The notes: generated from the letters alone by a model not told the origin. 64,000 nucleotides of DNA from Burkholderia sp. FERM BP-3421 (GCF_028657905.1 NZ_CP117781.1:1054001-1118000); one strand, 5' to 3'; positions 17,691 to 27,337 are shown, numbered from the stretch's first letter. Translations and numbers: made by a program.

Positions 17691-18074
17691 CGATTGCGAT
17701 ATCAGGCAGGCGGCCCGACGCCAACGAAGCGGCGTGTCGTGACTGTCGGCGCATCTCGCTCACGGGAAGCGCGTCGTTCATTGACCGCATACCGGCGTTC
17801 CGCATTGTCGTTGCGCGCGTCGGCGCTGTGTCGCGACGCCCCTCGCCCCGCCGCCGATGCCCCGCGTTCGATCCCGCGCCATCTCGCGCCTTCGTGCCGT
17901 CTCGCTTGCCGCCCCGCGCCCGCGCCCTCCGCCTAGTGGTTTCCCCCGGGCGTCGCCTCCAGTCAAGAAAAAGTCGCCGCTGGTCGCTTCCGGACTAATC
18001 TGGCCCGTTACTTTGGAGTCCGTCGCGCGGGCCATCCCGGCCGCGCCCGCTCAATCCGACGAACGGGAGTCACC
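17691..18074. other. Gap between regulator remnant and carnitine operon
   Basis: About 384 bases with no supported gene. The MmyB-side frame runs on as low-complexity arginine/alanine sequence without family resemblance. The promoter of the caiX operon should lie here; no CdhR-type regulator gene is present. GAACGGGAGTCACC precedes the caiX ATG. Confidence 0.45.
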
Positions 18075-19022
18075 ATGAAGCCGATCCCCACCGCGCTGCT
18101 CGGCGCATTGCTCGCCACCTGCGTCATGCCCGGCGCGGCCCGGGCGCAGGACCCGGACACCTGCCGCACGGTGCGCTTCGCCGACATCGGCTGGACCGAC
18201 ATCACGTCGACGACCGCGCTCGCGTCGCTGCTGCTCGACGGGCTCGGCTACAAGCCGACCACCACGATCGCCTCGGTGCCGATCTCGTTCGCGGGACTGA
18301 AGAACAAGCAGATCGACGTGTCGCTCGGCTACTGGTGGCCGGTGCAGCAGGCGCAGCTGCAACCGTTTCTCGACGCGAAGTCGATCGACCTGATCGAACC
18401 GCCGAACCTGTCCGGCGCGAAGGCGACGCTCGCGGTGCCGAACTACGCCTACGAGGCGGGCCTGAAGCGTTTCGAGGACATCGCGAAGCATCGCGCGGAG
18501 CTGGACGGCAAGATCTACGGGATCGAGGCGGGCAGCAGCGCGAACGCGACGATCCGCAAGATGATCGACACCAATCAATACGGACTGGGCGGCTTCAGGC
18601 TGGTGGAATCGAGCGAGGCGGGGATGCTCGTGACGGTCGAGCGCGCGGTGCGCGAGCACAAGTGGGTGGTGTTCCTGGGCTGGGAGCCGCATCCGATGAA
18701 CCTGCAGATCGGCATGAACTATCTGGCGGGCGGCGACGCCGCGTTCGGCCCGAACTACGGCGAGGCGCGCGTCTACACGCTGACCGCGCCCGACTACCTG
18801 AAGCGCTGCCCGAACGCGGGCCGGCTGGTCGCGAACCTGCGTTTCACGACCGACCTCGAAAACCGGCTGATGCAGGCGGTGATGAACAAGACGCGCCCCG
18901 CGGAGGCCGCGCGCGCCTATCTGAGGCAGAACCCGCAGGTGCTCGATGCGTGGCTCGCGGGCGTGACGACCTATGACGGCAAGGAAGGCTTGCCGGCGGT
19001 GCGCGCCCACCTGGGCCTTTGA
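18075..19022 (+). CDS. caiX: Carnitine ABC transporter substrate-binding protein CaiX
   Basis: 315 residues with a signal peptide (PTALLGALLATCVMPGAARAQ, cleaved near residue 25). The mature protein is an OpuAC/ProX-type quaternary-amine binding protein: VRFADIGWTDITSTTALASL, then DVSLGYWWPVQQAQL and WVVFLGWEPHPMN, whose tryptophans are placed to box a trimethylammonium group. It heads a five-gene run whose order equals the Pseudomonas caiX-cdhC-cdhA-cdhB-hocS operon, hence the name. No permease or ATPase gene is adjacent; in Pseudomonas CaiX feeds the shared CbcWV core, and the same is inferred here. Periplasmic. Confidence 0.88.
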   Translation: MKPIPTALLGALLATCVMPGAARAQDPDTCRTVRFADIGWTDITSTTALASLLLDGLGYKPTTTIASVPISFAGLKNKQIDVSLGYWWPVQQAQLQPFLDAKSIDLIEPPNLSGAKATLAVPNYAYEAGLKRFEDIAKHRAELDGKIYGIEAGSSANATIRKMIDTNQYGLGGFRLVESSEAGMLVTVERAVREHKWVVFLGWEPHPMNLQIGMNYLAGGDAAFGPNYGEARVYTLTAPDYLKRCPNAGRLVANLRFTTDLENRLMQAVMNKTRPAEAARAYLRQNPQVLDAWLAGVTTYDGKEGLPAVRAHLGL

Positions 19023-19085
19023 ACGTTTCCACGAAGCGAATCCGCGCGGGAGCGGGCCCGCGCACCCCACTGAAACGAGGCGACG

Positions 19086-20015
19086 ATGAATCACGAAGTG
19101 ATAGTGACCTGCGCGGTGACCGGCGCGGGCGATACGGTCGGCAGGCATCCGGCGGTTCCGGTGACGCCGCAGCAGATCGCGGCGGCCGCGATCGAGGCGG
19201 CGAAGGCGGGCGCGACGGTCGCGCACTGCCACGTGCGCGACCCGCAGACCGGGCGCGGCAGCCGCGATCCGCGGCTGTACCGCGAGGTGGTCGACCGGAT
19301 CCGCTCGGCCGACATCGACGTGATCATCAACCTGACGGCCGGCATGGGCGGCGACCTCGAAATCGGCGCGGGCGAGGAGCCGATGCGTTTCGGCCGGGGC
19401 ACCGACCTCGTCGGCGGGCTCACGCGCCTCGCGCATGTCGAGGAACTGCTGCCCGAGATCTGTACGCTCGACTGCGGCACGCTGAATTTCGGCGACGGCG
19501 ACTCCATCTACGTATCGACGCCCGCGCAGCTGCGCGCCGGCGCGAAGCGCATCCAGGAACTCGGCGTGAAGCCGGAGCTGGAAATCTTCGACACGGGCCA
19601 TCTGTGGTTCGCGAAGCAGCTGCTGAAGGAAGGGCTGCTCGACGATCCGCCGCTGTTCCAGCTCTGCCTCGGCATCCCGTGGGGCGCGCCGGCCGATACG
19701 GGCACGATGAAGGCGATGGTCGACAACCTGCCGGCCGGCGCGCACTGGGCGGGCTTCGGCATCGGCCGCATGCAGATGCCGATGGTCGCGCAGGCGATGC
19801 TGCTCGGCGGCCACGTGCGCGTCGGCCTCGAAGACAACCTGTGGCTCGATCGCGGCGTGCCCGCGAGCAACGGCACGCTCGTCGAGCGCGCGCGCGAAAT
19901 CGTCGAGCGGCTCGGCGGCCGCGTGCTGACGCCGGCCGAAGGCCGGCGCACGCTCGGCTTGCCGGCGCGCGGCGCGCGCCCGCTCGAACGCCGCGCGCTC
20001 ACCGAATTCGCGTGA
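19086..20015 (+). CDS. cdhC: 3-dehydrocarnitine:acetyl-CoA trimethylamine transferase (BKACE family)
   Basis: 309 residues, a TIM-barrel beta-keto acid cleavage enzyme. It shows the zinc-site AHCHVRDP motif near residue 46, the TLDCGTLNFGDGDSIYVSTP segment, the GHLWFAKQLL histidine region and the terminal VGLEDNLWLDRG. In the carnitine pathway it converts 3-dehydrocarnitine plus acetyl-CoA to betainyl-CoA plus acetoacetate. The assignment as CdhC rather than another BKACE specificity rests on its place between caiX and cdhA. ACGAGGCGACG precedes the ATG. Cytoplasmic. Confidence 0.88.
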   Translation: MNHEVIVTCAVTGAGDTVGRHPAVPVTPQQIAAAAIEAAKAGATVAHCHVRDPQTGRGSRDPRLYREVVDRIRSADIDVIINLTAGMGGDLEIGAGEEPMRFGRGTDLVGGLTRLAHVEELLPEICTLDCGTLNFGDGDSIYVSTPAQLRAGAKRIQELGVKPELEIFDTGHLWFAKQLLKEGLLDDPPLFQLCLGIPWGAPADTGTMKAMVDNLPAGAHWAGFGIGRMQMPMVAQAMLLGGHVRVGLEDNLWLDRGVPASNGTLVERAREIVERLGGRVLTPAEGRRTLGLPARGARPLERRALTEFA

Positions 20016-20105
20016 ACGCGCCCCGCTGCCTCACCCGCTGCAATACGTCGGCGGCGCGCATGGGCGTCCGCCGTTCGATTCCCCCGATTTGAAGGATGCA
20101 CTGAC

Positions 20106-21071
20106 ATGGCAGTGAAGACCGACATCAAGACGTTCGCCGCCATCGGCGCCGGCGTGATCGGCAGCGGGTGGGTTGCCCGCGCGCTCGCGCACGGTCTCGA
20201 CGTGGTGGTCTGGGATCCCGCGCCGGGCGCGGAGCAGCAGCTGCGCGCGAACGTCGCGAACGCGTGGCCCGCGCTGGCGCGTGTCGGCCTCGCGCCGGGC
20301 GCCGATCCCGCGCGGCTGCGTTTCGTGTCGACGATCGAGGCGTGCGTCGCCGATGCCGATTTCATCCAGGAGAGCGCGCCCGAGCGCGAGACGCTGAAGC
20401 GCGAACTGCACGAGCAGATCAGCCGCGCGGCGAAGCCCGACGCGATCATCGCGTCGTCGACGTCGGGGCTGCTGCCGACCGACTTCTACGCGCGCGCGAC
20501 GCATCCGGAGCGCTGCCTCGTCGGGCACCCGTTCAATCCGGTGTACCTGCTGCCGCTGGTCGAGGTGCTCGGCGGCGAACACACCGCGCTGGAAGCGGTC
20601 GAGGCCGCGATGGCGATCTATCGGCGGCTCGGCATGCGGCCGCTGCGCGTGCGCAAGGAAGTGCCGGGCTTCATCGCGGACCGCCTGCTCGAAGCGCTGT
20701 GGCGCGAGGCGCTGCACCTCGTCAACGACGGCGTCGCCACCACCGGCGAGATCGACGATGCGATCCGCTTCGGCGCGGGCATCCGCTGGTCGTTCATGGG
20801 CACCTTCCTGACCTACACGCTCGCGGGCGGCGAGGCCGGCATGCGACACTTCATGCGGCAGTTCGGGCCGGCGCTCGAACTGCCGTGGACCCGGCTCGCC
20901 GCGCCGCCGCTGAGCGACGCGCTGATCGATCGGGTGGTGGAGGGCACCGCCGCGCAGCAGGGCGGCCACAGCATCAAGGCGCTCGAACGCTATCGCGACG
21001 AGTGCATCACCGAGGTGCTCGCGACGATCGCCGCCGTGAAGGCGCGTCACGGCATCCATGACGAGACCTGA
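20106..21071 (+). CDS. cdhA: L-carnitine 3-dehydrogenase
   Basis: 321 residues of the 3-hydroxyacyl-CoA dehydrogenase fold. An N-terminal NAD loop AIGAGVIGSGWVARALAHG ends in Asp (VVVWDP), consistent with NAD+ preference. ASSTSGLLPTDF, the catalytic-histidine segment GHPFNPVYLLPLVEVLGG, and KEVPGFIADRLLEALWREAL follow. These are the family features of L-carnitine dehydrogenase, which oxidises carnitine to 3-dehydrocarnitine. It lies 90 bases after cdhC and 15 before cdhB. Confidence 0.9.
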   Translation: MAVKTDIKTFAAIGAGVIGSGWVARALAHGLDVVVWDPAPGAEQQLRANVANAWPALARVGLAPGADPARLRFVSTIEACVADADFIQESAPERETLKRELHEQISRAAKPDAIIASSTSGLLPTDFYARATHPERCLVGHPFNPVYLLPLVEVLGGEHTALEAVEAAMAIYRRLGMRPLRVRKEVPGFIADRLLEALWREALHLVNDGVATTGEIDDAIRFGAGIRWSFMGTFLTYTLAGGEAGMRHFMRQFGPALELPWTRLAAPPLSDALIDRVVEGTAAQQGGHSIKALERYRDECITEVLATIAAVKARHGIHDET

Positions 21072-21086
21072 CCGACGGGGACGACG

Positions 21087-21554
21087 ATGCTGACCTTGCA
21101 CGAGGACGTGGTGCGCGATGAATGGGTCGACTACAACGGCCACCTGCGCGACGCCTATTACCTGCTGATCTTCAGCTTCGCGACCGACGCGCTGCTCGAC
21201 CGGATCGGTCTCGACGACGCGGCGCGCCGCGCGCGCGGCCGCTCCGTGTACACGCTGGAGGTGCACCTTAACTACCTGCGCGAGGTCAAGGCCGGGGCGC
21301 GCGTGCGGGTCGACGCGCGGGTGCTCGCGCACGACGCGAAGCGGGTCCACCTGTACCTGGAGATGTTCGCGGCGGGCGTTGACGGCGCGGTGGCGGCGAG
21401 CGAGCAGATGCTGCTGCACGTCGACACGCTTGGGCCGGCCTCCACGCCGTTCGATCCGGACATCGCCGAGCGGGTGGCCGCACTCGCGGCGCAGCGGCAC
21501 GATGCGCCCGCTTGCGCGGGCCGCGTGATCGGCTTGCCGGCGCGGCGCGGATGA
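21087..21554 (+). CDS. cdhB: Hotdog-fold thioesterase (betainyl-CoA thioesterase)
   Basis: 155 residues, a 4-hydroxybenzoyl-CoA-thioesterase-like hotdog protein: WVDYNGHLRDAYYLLIFS with the catalytic-Asp region at the first helix, then VYTLEVHLNYLREVKAGARV. In the carnitine operon it hydrolyses betainyl-CoA to glycine betaine and CoA. Some bacteria carry it fused to the dehydrogenase; here it is separate. Its stop overlaps the hocS start (ATGA at 21551). Confidence 0.86.
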   Translation: MLTLHEDVVRDEWVDYNGHLRDAYYLLIFSFATDALLDRIGLDDAARRARGRSVYTLEVHLNYLREVKAGARVRVDARVLAHDAKRVHLYLEMFAAGVDGAVAASEQMLLHVDTLGPASTPFDPDIAERVAALAAQRHDAPACAGRVIGLPARRG

Positions 21555-22504
21555 CGTCGAGCGCGTGCGGCGCGCCGCTGCTCGACGCCGCGCTCGACGC
21601 CTTCGTCGCGCGCGTCGCGGCCTGCTATCCGGCCGACGCCGCCGAGCGCTCGCCGGCCGAGCAGCGCCGCCTGTACGAACGATTCGCCGCGCGGCTCGCG
21701 CCGAGCCTGCCCGCGGGCGTGCAGATCGACGACGCGGTGTACGCGGCGCGCGCCGGGCATGCGCTCGCGATGCGGCGCTATCGCCCGCGCGGGCGCGCGG
21801 CGCGCGGCACCGTGCTGTTTTTCCACGGCGGCGGTTTCGTGGTCGGCTCGCTCGACAGCCACCACGCGATCGCCGCGCGGCTCGCGGCGGATACCGGCCT
21901 CGACGTGATCGCGGTCGACTACCGGCTCGCGCCCGAACACCGTGCGCCGGCCGCGCGCGACGACTGTCTTGAGGTGACCGTGGCCGCGTTGCACGGCCGG
22001 CTGCCGTTCGGCGTCGGCGCCGCGCCGCTGATGCTCGCGGGCGACAGCGCGGGCGGCACGCTGGCCGCGTGCGTGGCGGCGGCGCTGCGCGACGCGGGGC
22101 AGGGCGGCGTTGCCGCGCTCGCGCTCGTCTACCCGCTGCTGGGCTATGCGCCGCGCCTGCCCGCCGCGCGGACCGAGGCGCAGGCGCCGCTGCTGACGCT
22201 CGCCGACGTGCACGCCTGCCGGCGGGCGTATTGGGGCGGCGCGCCGCCGCCGCCGAATACCGTGCCGCTCGACGCGGCCCGCTTCGATGGCTTGCCGCCG
22301 ACCCTCGCGATCGGCGCACAGCACGATCCGCTGCGCGACGACGCGCGCGCCTACGTCGAGCGGATCGAGGCGGCGGGCGGCCGTGCCCGCTTCATGCTCG
22401 GCGCGGGGCTGGTGCACGGCTGTTGGCGCGCGCTCGATACGAGCGCGCGGGTGGCCGCGATGCACCACGCGGTCTGCGAATTTCTGCTGGAACAGCGGGG
22501 CTGA
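21551..22504 (+). CDS. hocS: Alpha/beta hydrolase, short-chain acylcarnitine hydrolase
   Basis: 317 residues of the hormone-sensitive-lipase family: oxyanion motif HGGGFVVGS, nucleophile GDSAGG, acid DPLRDDA and histidine LVHGCW. At the end of a cdhCAB operon such enzymes (HocS) hydrolyse short-chain O-acylcarnitines to free carnitine. The ATG at 21551 overlaps the cdhB stop and is preferred over the upstream in-frame start at 21512. Cytoplasmic, no signal peptide. Confidence 0.83.
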   Translation: MTSSACGAPLLDAALDAFVARVAACYPADAAERSPAEQRRLYERFAARLAPSLPAGVQIDDAVYAARAGHALAMRRYRPRGRAARGTVLFFHGGGFVVGSLDSHHAIAARLAADTGLDVIAVDYRLAPEHRAPAARDDCLEVTVAALHGRLPFGVGAAPLMLAGDSAGGTLAACVAAALRDAGQGGVAALALVYPLLGYAPRLPAARTEAQAPLLTLADVHACRRAYWGGAPPPPNTVPLDAARFDGLPPTLAIGAQHDPLRDDARAYVERIEAAGGRARFMLGAGLVHGCWRALDTSARVAAMHHAVCEFLLEQRG

Positions 22505-22612
22505 GCGCGCGGGCGGCGCGGTCGAGGCGAGCCTCGAATTGTGTGCAGCGCTGAATTTTGTGTTGTCTTATGATTGCGGTCTCACACTTTCACGCTCACG
22601 AGGCGGAACGAG

Positions 22613-24652
22613 ATGACCCCCCACAGCAACCCGCTGTTGCAAGACTGGCACACGCCTTATCAACTCCCTCCGTTCCAGCAGGTCGAGCCCGCGCACTACG
22701 CACCGGCCATCGCCGTGCTGAGCGCCGAGCATCTGGCCGAGATCGACGCGCTGGCCGCGCAATCCGAAGCGCCGAGCTTCGAGAACACGGTGGCCGCGTT
22801 CGACGCGACGGGCCTGCGGCTCAATCGCGCGCTCTACCTGTTCTACAACCAGTGCGCGTCGCAATCGCCGCCCGCATTGCAGGCGGTCGAGCGCGAGATG
22901 GCGCCGGTGGTCGCCGCGCATACGAGCCGGGTGCAGATGCACGCGGGGTTCTTCGCGCGGCTCGATGCGCTGCACGAGCGCGCGGCCGAACTGGAGCTCA
23001 ACGAGGAGCAGCAGCAATTGCTGCGGCGCGTGCATACCGACTTCGTGCGGGCCGGCGCGCGCCTGGAGGGCGCCGAACGCGTGCGCTTCGCGGAGATCGT
23101 CGCGCGGCTGGCGGAACTGCAGACGCAGTTCGCGCAGAACGTGCTGGCCGACGAGACCGAGTATCAATTGAAGCTCGAAGGCGAGGCCGATCTGGCGGGC
23201 CTGCCGTCGTTCCTGCGGCAGGCGGCGCAGAGCGCGGCGCGCGAACGCGGCGTGGACGGCTGCGTGATCACGCTGTCGCGTTCGCTGGTCGAGCCGTTCC
23301 TGACCTGGTCGACCCGGCGCGACCTGCGCGAGCAGGTGTGGCGCGCCTGGAGCGGCCGCGGCGAGAGCGCCGCGCGCGACAACCGGCCGATCGCCCGCCA
23401 GATCCTCGTGCTGCGGCAGGAGCAGGCGCGCCTGCTCGGTTATGCGACGTTTGCCGATTACGCGCTGGCCGACCGCATGGCCGGCACGCCGGCCGCCGTG
23501 CATGCGCTGCTCGATCAGGTGTGGGAGCCGGCGAAGGCGAGCGCCGCGCGCGAACGTCAGGCGCTGGTCGAACAGGCCGCGGCGCTGGGCGAGCCGACCG
23601 ACATCGCGCCGTGGGACTGGCATCACCTGGCCGAGAAGGTCCGGGTCGCGCGCTATGCGCTCGACGATGCGGAGGTGAAGCCGTATTTCAGCCTCGAGGC
23701 GATGTTGAACGCGATGTTCGATTGCGCGCACCGCCTGTTCGGCGTGCGTTTCGTCGAGCAGAAGGGCGTGCCGCTCTACCATCCGGACGTGCGGCTGTGG
23801 GAAGTGCGGCGCGGCGACGCACTGGTCGGCCTGTTCCTCGGCGACAACTACGCGCGGCCGAACAAGCAGGGCGGCGCGTGGATGAGCGACTACCGCGAGC
23901 AGCGTCGCAACGGCGGCGTCACGGTGCCGATCATCGTCAACAACAACAACTTCGCGCGCGGCGGCGACGGGCCGACGCTGCTGAGCTTCGACGACGTGCG
24001 TACGCTGTTCCACGAGTTCGGTCACGGCCTGCACGGGCTGCTGTCGAACGTGACGTACCGGCTGCTGGCCGGCACGGCCGTGCCGCAGGATTACGTCGAA
24101 CTGCCGTCGCAGCTGATGGAGAACTGGGCGACCGTGCCCGAGGTGCTGGCGCGTCACGCGCGGCACGTGACGACGGGCGAGCCGATCCCGGCGGCGCTGA
24201 TCGAACGGATCCGCGCATCGCAGTTGTTCAACCAGGGTTTCTCGACGGTCGCCTATACGTCCTCGACGCTGATCGATCTCGCGCTGCACCAGCATCCGGA
24301 TCCGGCGAACCTCGATCTCGCCGCGTTCGAGGCGGCGGAGTATGCGCGGCTCGGCGTGCCGCGCGAGATCGGCATGCGGCACCGGCTGCCGCATTTCGGC
24401 CACATGTTCGGCGGCGCGCATTACGCGGCGGGCTACTACGTTTACATGTGGGCGGAGGTGCTGGAGGCGGAAGCGTTCGCTGCGTTCGAGGAGGCGGGCG
24501 ACGCATTCGATCCGACGCTCGCGGACAAGCTGCATCGCTACGTCTACAGCGCGGGCAACAGCCGCGAGCAGCGCGCGGCTTTCCGCGCGTTCCGGGGCCG
24601 CGATCCGCAGGCCGCGCCGATGCTGCGCAAGCGGGGGTTGTTGGCGAGGTGA
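22613..24652 (+). CDS. M3-family metallopeptidase (peptidyl-dipeptidase Dcp / oligopeptidase A type)
   Basis: 679 residues. The zinc-binding HExxH helix is TLFHEFGHGLHGLLS at about residue 465, with the third ligand Glu in VELPSQLMENWA. The substrate loop GGAHYAAGYYVYMWAEVLEA near the C-terminus is typical of M3A enzymes, particularly Dcp. The start MTPHSNPLLQDWHTPYQLPP at 22613 is preceded by GGCGGAACGAG; an upstream in-frame codon at 22574 has no ribosome-binding site. It degrades short peptides in the cytoplasm. No signal peptide. Monocistronic by position. Confidence 0.92.
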   Translation: MTPHSNPLLQDWHTPYQLPPFQQVEPAHYAPAIAVLSAEHLAEIDALAAQSEAPSFENTVAAFDATGLRLNRALYLFYNQCASQSPPALQAVEREMAPVVAAHTSRVQMHAGFFARLDALHERAAELELNEEQQQLLRRVHTDFVRAGARLEGAERVRFAEIVARLAELQTQFAQNVLADETEYQLKLEGEADLAGLPSFLRQAAQSAARERGVDGCVITLSRSLVEPFLTWSTRRDLREQVWRAWSGRGESAARDNRPIARQILVLRQEQARLLGYATFADYALADRMAGTPAAVHALLDQVWEPAKASAARERQALVEQAAALGEPTDIAPWDWHHLAEKVRVARYALDDAEVKPYFSLEAMLNAMFDCAHRLFGVRFVEQKGVPLYHPDVRLWEVRRGDALVGLFLGDNYARPNKQGGAWMSDYREQRRNGGVTVPIIVNNNNFARGGDGPTLLSFDDVRTLFHEFGHGLHGLLSNVTYRLLAGTAVPQDYVELPSQLMENWATVPEVLARHARHVTTGEPIPAALIERIRASQLFNQGFSTVAYTSSTLIDLALHQHPDPANLDLAAFEAAEYARLGVPREIGMRHRLPHFGHMFGGAHYAAGYYVYMWAEVLEAEAFAAFEEAGDAFDPTLADKLHRYVYSAGNSREQRAAFRAFRGRDPQAAPMLRKRGLLAR

Positions 24653-24840
24653 GGCTGTGGCGGGGAGGGGAAGGCGGGCGCCTCTGAGCCGCGATAGGCG
24701 TCCCGGACGCAAATCGGAGCGTGTGCTTCGGCGGCCATTTCCCCGATCCGATCGGACCGATTACCCTGGCCGGTCGAGCGAGTCGCGGTGGCGTTCGAAC
24801 ATGGCGAATGGGCGATGAAGGGTTCAAAGGACAAACGACG

Positions 24841-24863
24841 CGTCCCGGGGCGGGCCCGGGACG
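24841..24863 (-). terminator. Probable metE terminator hairpin
   Basis: CGTCCCGGG (24841-24849) pairs perfectly with CCCGGGACG (24855-24863). A second strong stem, GCGCCGGCC/GGCCGGCGC (24875-24883 / 24891-24899), lies between it and the metE stop. On the minus strand the hairpin is followed by a short T-containing stretch (GTCGTTTG) rather than a long T-run. Confidence 0.5.
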
Positions 24864-24903
24864 CGCGCAGGGAAGCGCCGGCCGTCGCCCGGCCGGCGCG
24901 GCG

Positions 24904-27198
24904 TCAGTGCGTGCGATCGCGCAGCGTCTTCGCCGCGGCCACCATGTTGGTCAGCGCCGGGATCACCTCGGCCCACTGGCGGGTCTTCAGGCCGCAGTCC
25001 GGATTCACCCACAGGCGCTCGGCGGGAATCCGCTCGGCCGCCTTGCGCATCAGGCCGACGATGTGCTCCTGGGTCGGGATGTTCGGCGAGTGGATGTCGT
25101 ACACGCCCGGCCCGATCTCGTTCGGATACTTGAAGTGGTCGAACGCGTCGAGCAGCTCCATGTCGGAACGCGACGTCTCGATCGTGATCACGTCGGCATC
25201 CATGTCGGCGATCGACGCGATGATGTCGTTGAACTCCGAATAGCACATGTGGGTGTGGATCTGCGTCTCGTCACGCACGCCGTTCGCGGTGATGCGGAAC
25301 GATTCGACCGCCCAGCCCAGATACTCGGCCCACTGCGCGCGGCGCAGCGGCAGCCCTTCGCGCAGCGCGGCCTCGTCGATCTGGATCACGCGCACGCCGG
25401 CCTTTTCCAGGTCGAGCACTTCCTCGCGGATCGCGAGCGCGAGCTGCAGGCACGACGCCGAGCGCGGCTGGTCGTCGCGCACGAACGACCAGTTCAGGAT
25501 CGTCACGGGGCCGGTCAGCATGCCCTTCATCGGTTTGCTGGTCAGCGACTGCGCGTAGGTGATCCACTCGACCGTCATCGCCTTCGGGCGGCTGATGTCG
25601 CCGAACAGGATCGGCGGCTTCACGCAGCGCGAACCGTAGGACTGCACCCAGCCGAACTGGCTGAACGCGTAGCCGTCCAGCTGCTCGCCGAAGTACTCGA
25701 CCATGTCGTTGCGCTCCGCTTCGCCGTGCACCAGCACGTCGAGGCCCAGCTGTTCCTGTTCGCGCACGCTGCGCGCGATCTCGGCGCGCATCGCGGCCTG
25801 GTAGCCGTCGATGCCGAGCGCGCCGCCCTTGAACTGGCTGCGCGCCTGGCGGATCTCGCCCGTCTGCGGGAACGAGCCGATCGTGGTGGTCGGGAACGCG
25901 GGCAGCTTCAGCAGCGCGGCCTGCTTCGGCGCGCGCAGCGCATAGGCGCTGGCGCGCTTGCCGAGCTGGGCGTCGAGGCGGGCGACCGCCGCCTTCACGG
26001 TCGGATTGTTCACGCGCGGCGAGGCGCGGCGGGCGCGGATCGCGGCCGCGTTGGCGTCGAGCGCGGCCGCGACGGATGCGCGGTCGCCGTTCAGCGCGGC
26101 GGCCAGCACCTTCAGTTCGTCGAGCTTCTGCAGCGCGAACGCGAGCCACGAGCGCACCTCGGCGTCGAGCTTCTCTTCACTGCCGAGATCGACCGGCACG
26201 TGCAGCAGCGAGCATGACGGTGCGATCCACAGGCGCTCGCCGAGCTGCTTCGCGAGCGGTGCGAGCCATTCGAGCGTCGCGTTCAGGTCGCTCTTCCAGA
26301 TGTTGCGGCCGTTGATCGCGCCGACCGACAGGACGCGCGGCGCGGGCAGCAGGCCGGCCGCCTTCCCGGCTTCGGCGCGGGCGTTGATCGCGTCGATGTG
26401 CAGGCCGTCGACGGGCAGCGCGCAGGCCAGCGCCAGATTGTCGAGCAGCTGGCCGAAGTAGGTGGCGAGCAGCAGCTTCACCTTGCGCGTCTTGAGCGCC
26501 TCATAGGCGGTGACGAAGGCCTGCTGCCAGGCGGCGTCGAGTTCCGTCACGAGCGTCGGCTCGTCGATCTGCACCCATTCGACGCCTTCGCGGGCCAGCG
26601 TGTCGAGCAGCGCCTGATAGGCGGGCAACAGGCGCGGCAGCAGCGCGAGCTTGTCGGAGTCGTCCTTGGCCTTGCCGAGCCACAGGTAGCTGACCGGCCC
26701 GATGATCACGGGCTTGGCCTTCACGCCCTGCGCGCGGGCCTCGGCGAGCTGCTCGACGAGGCGCGACGCGTCGAGCGTGAAGGTCGTGCCGGCCGCGAAC
26801 TCGGGGACGATGTAGTGATAGTTGGTGTCGAACCACTTCGTCATCTCGCCCGCCGCGACGCCGCCGCAGCATGCGGCGTGTTCCTCGGCCGATTGCGCCG
26901 AGCGACCGCGCGCGACCCGGAAATAGTTGTCGAGCGCATCGCCGTGGAAGCCCTGCACGCGTTCCGGCAGGTTGCCGAGCGTGAAGCTCATGTCGAGCAC
27001 CTGATCGTAGAACGCGAAGTCGCCGACCGGCGCGAGATCCAGGTCGCGCTGGTTGTGCCAGTGCAGCTGGCGCAGCTGTGCGCCGAGCGCCTTCAGCTCG
27101 TCGCGCGACGCTTCGTCTTTCCAGTAGCGTTCGAGACCGAACTTGAGTTCGCGTTTTGCGCCGATGCGCGGGAAACCGAGATTGTGAGTCGTGACCAT
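24904..27198 (-). CDS. metE: Cobalamin-independent methionine synthase
   Basis: 764 residues, the usual MetE length. It starts VTTHNLGFPRIGAKRELKFG and contains HWHNQRDLDLAPVGDFAFYD, the FPTTTIGSFPQTGEIR linker of the second barrel, FKGGALGIDGYQAAM, and zinc-ligand regions IHTHMCYSEFNDII and VNPDCGLKTRQW. It transfers the methyl group of methyltetrahydrofolate triglutamate to homocysteine. It is divergent from metR with 139 bases between starts, the classic arrangement in which MetR plus homocysteine activates metE. No cobalamin riboswitch fold was seen in the leader. Confidence 0.98.
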   Translation of the reverse strand: MVTTHNLGFPRIGAKRELKFGLERYWKDEASRDELKALGAQLRQLHWHNQRDLDLAPVGDFAFYDQVLDMSFTLGNLPERVQGFHGDALDNYFRVARGRSAQSAEEHAACCGGVAAGEMTKWFDTNYHYIVPEFAAGTTFTLDASRLVEQLAEARAQGVKAKPVIIGPVSYLWLGKAKDDSDKLALLPRLLPAYQALLDTLAREGVEWVQIDEPTLVTELDAAWQQAFVTAYEALKTRKVKLLLATYFGQLLDNLALACALPVDGLHIDAINARAEAGKAAGLLPAPRVLSVGAINGRNIWKSDLNATLEWLAPLAKQLGERLWIAPSCSLLHVPVDLGSEEKLDAEVRSWLAFALQKLDELKVLAAALNGDRASVAAALDANAAAIRARRASPRVNNPTVKAAVARLDAQLGKRASAYALRAPKQAALLKLPAFPTTTIGSFPQTGEIRQARSQFKGGALGIDGYQAAMRAEIARSVREQEQLGLDVLVHGEAERNDMVEYFGEQLDGYAFSQFGWVQSYGSRCVKPPILFGDISRPKAMTVEWITYAQSLTSKPMKGMLTGPVTILNWSFVRDDQPRSASCLQLALAIREEVLDLEKAGVRVIQIDEAALREGLPLRRAQWAEYLGWAVESFRITANGVRDETQIHTHMCYSEFNDIIASIADMDADVITIETSRSDMELLDAFDHFKYPNEIGPGVYDIHSPNIPTQEHIVGLMRKAAERIPAERLWVNPDCGLKTRQWAEVIPALTNMVAAAKTLRDRTH

Positions 27199-27337
27199 GA
27201 GCGCTGTCGTCCGATGAGAAAGCGTGGAGTGAGTGAAAGCCTGAGGCGATGATAGGGTTTCGCGCTCATGAAGAAAAATGGCATTATTTCATTGTTCGAT
27301 TATTTTTATTCATGGGTTGCTTGCCCGGGGTTCCACC
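27199..27337. promoter_or_regulatory. metE-metR divergent control region
   Basis: AT-richer 139-base gap. A TGAA...TTCA arrangement is present on the minus strand (TGAAATAATGCC then TTTTTCTTCA, half-sites 15 bases apart, about 27270-27292), looser than the TGAA-N5-TTCA MetR consensus of enterics. MetR is expected to bind here; the exact site is not settled. Confidence 0.5.

Noticed and set aside
22522..22537. Terminator after hocS (TCGAGG/CCTCGA stem)
   Set aside because: Six-base stem without a T-run; too weak to call.
27199..27337. Cobalamin or SAM riboswitch in the metE leader
   Set aside because: The gap is only 139 bases and shows none of the conserved box sequences; MetR control is sufficient.
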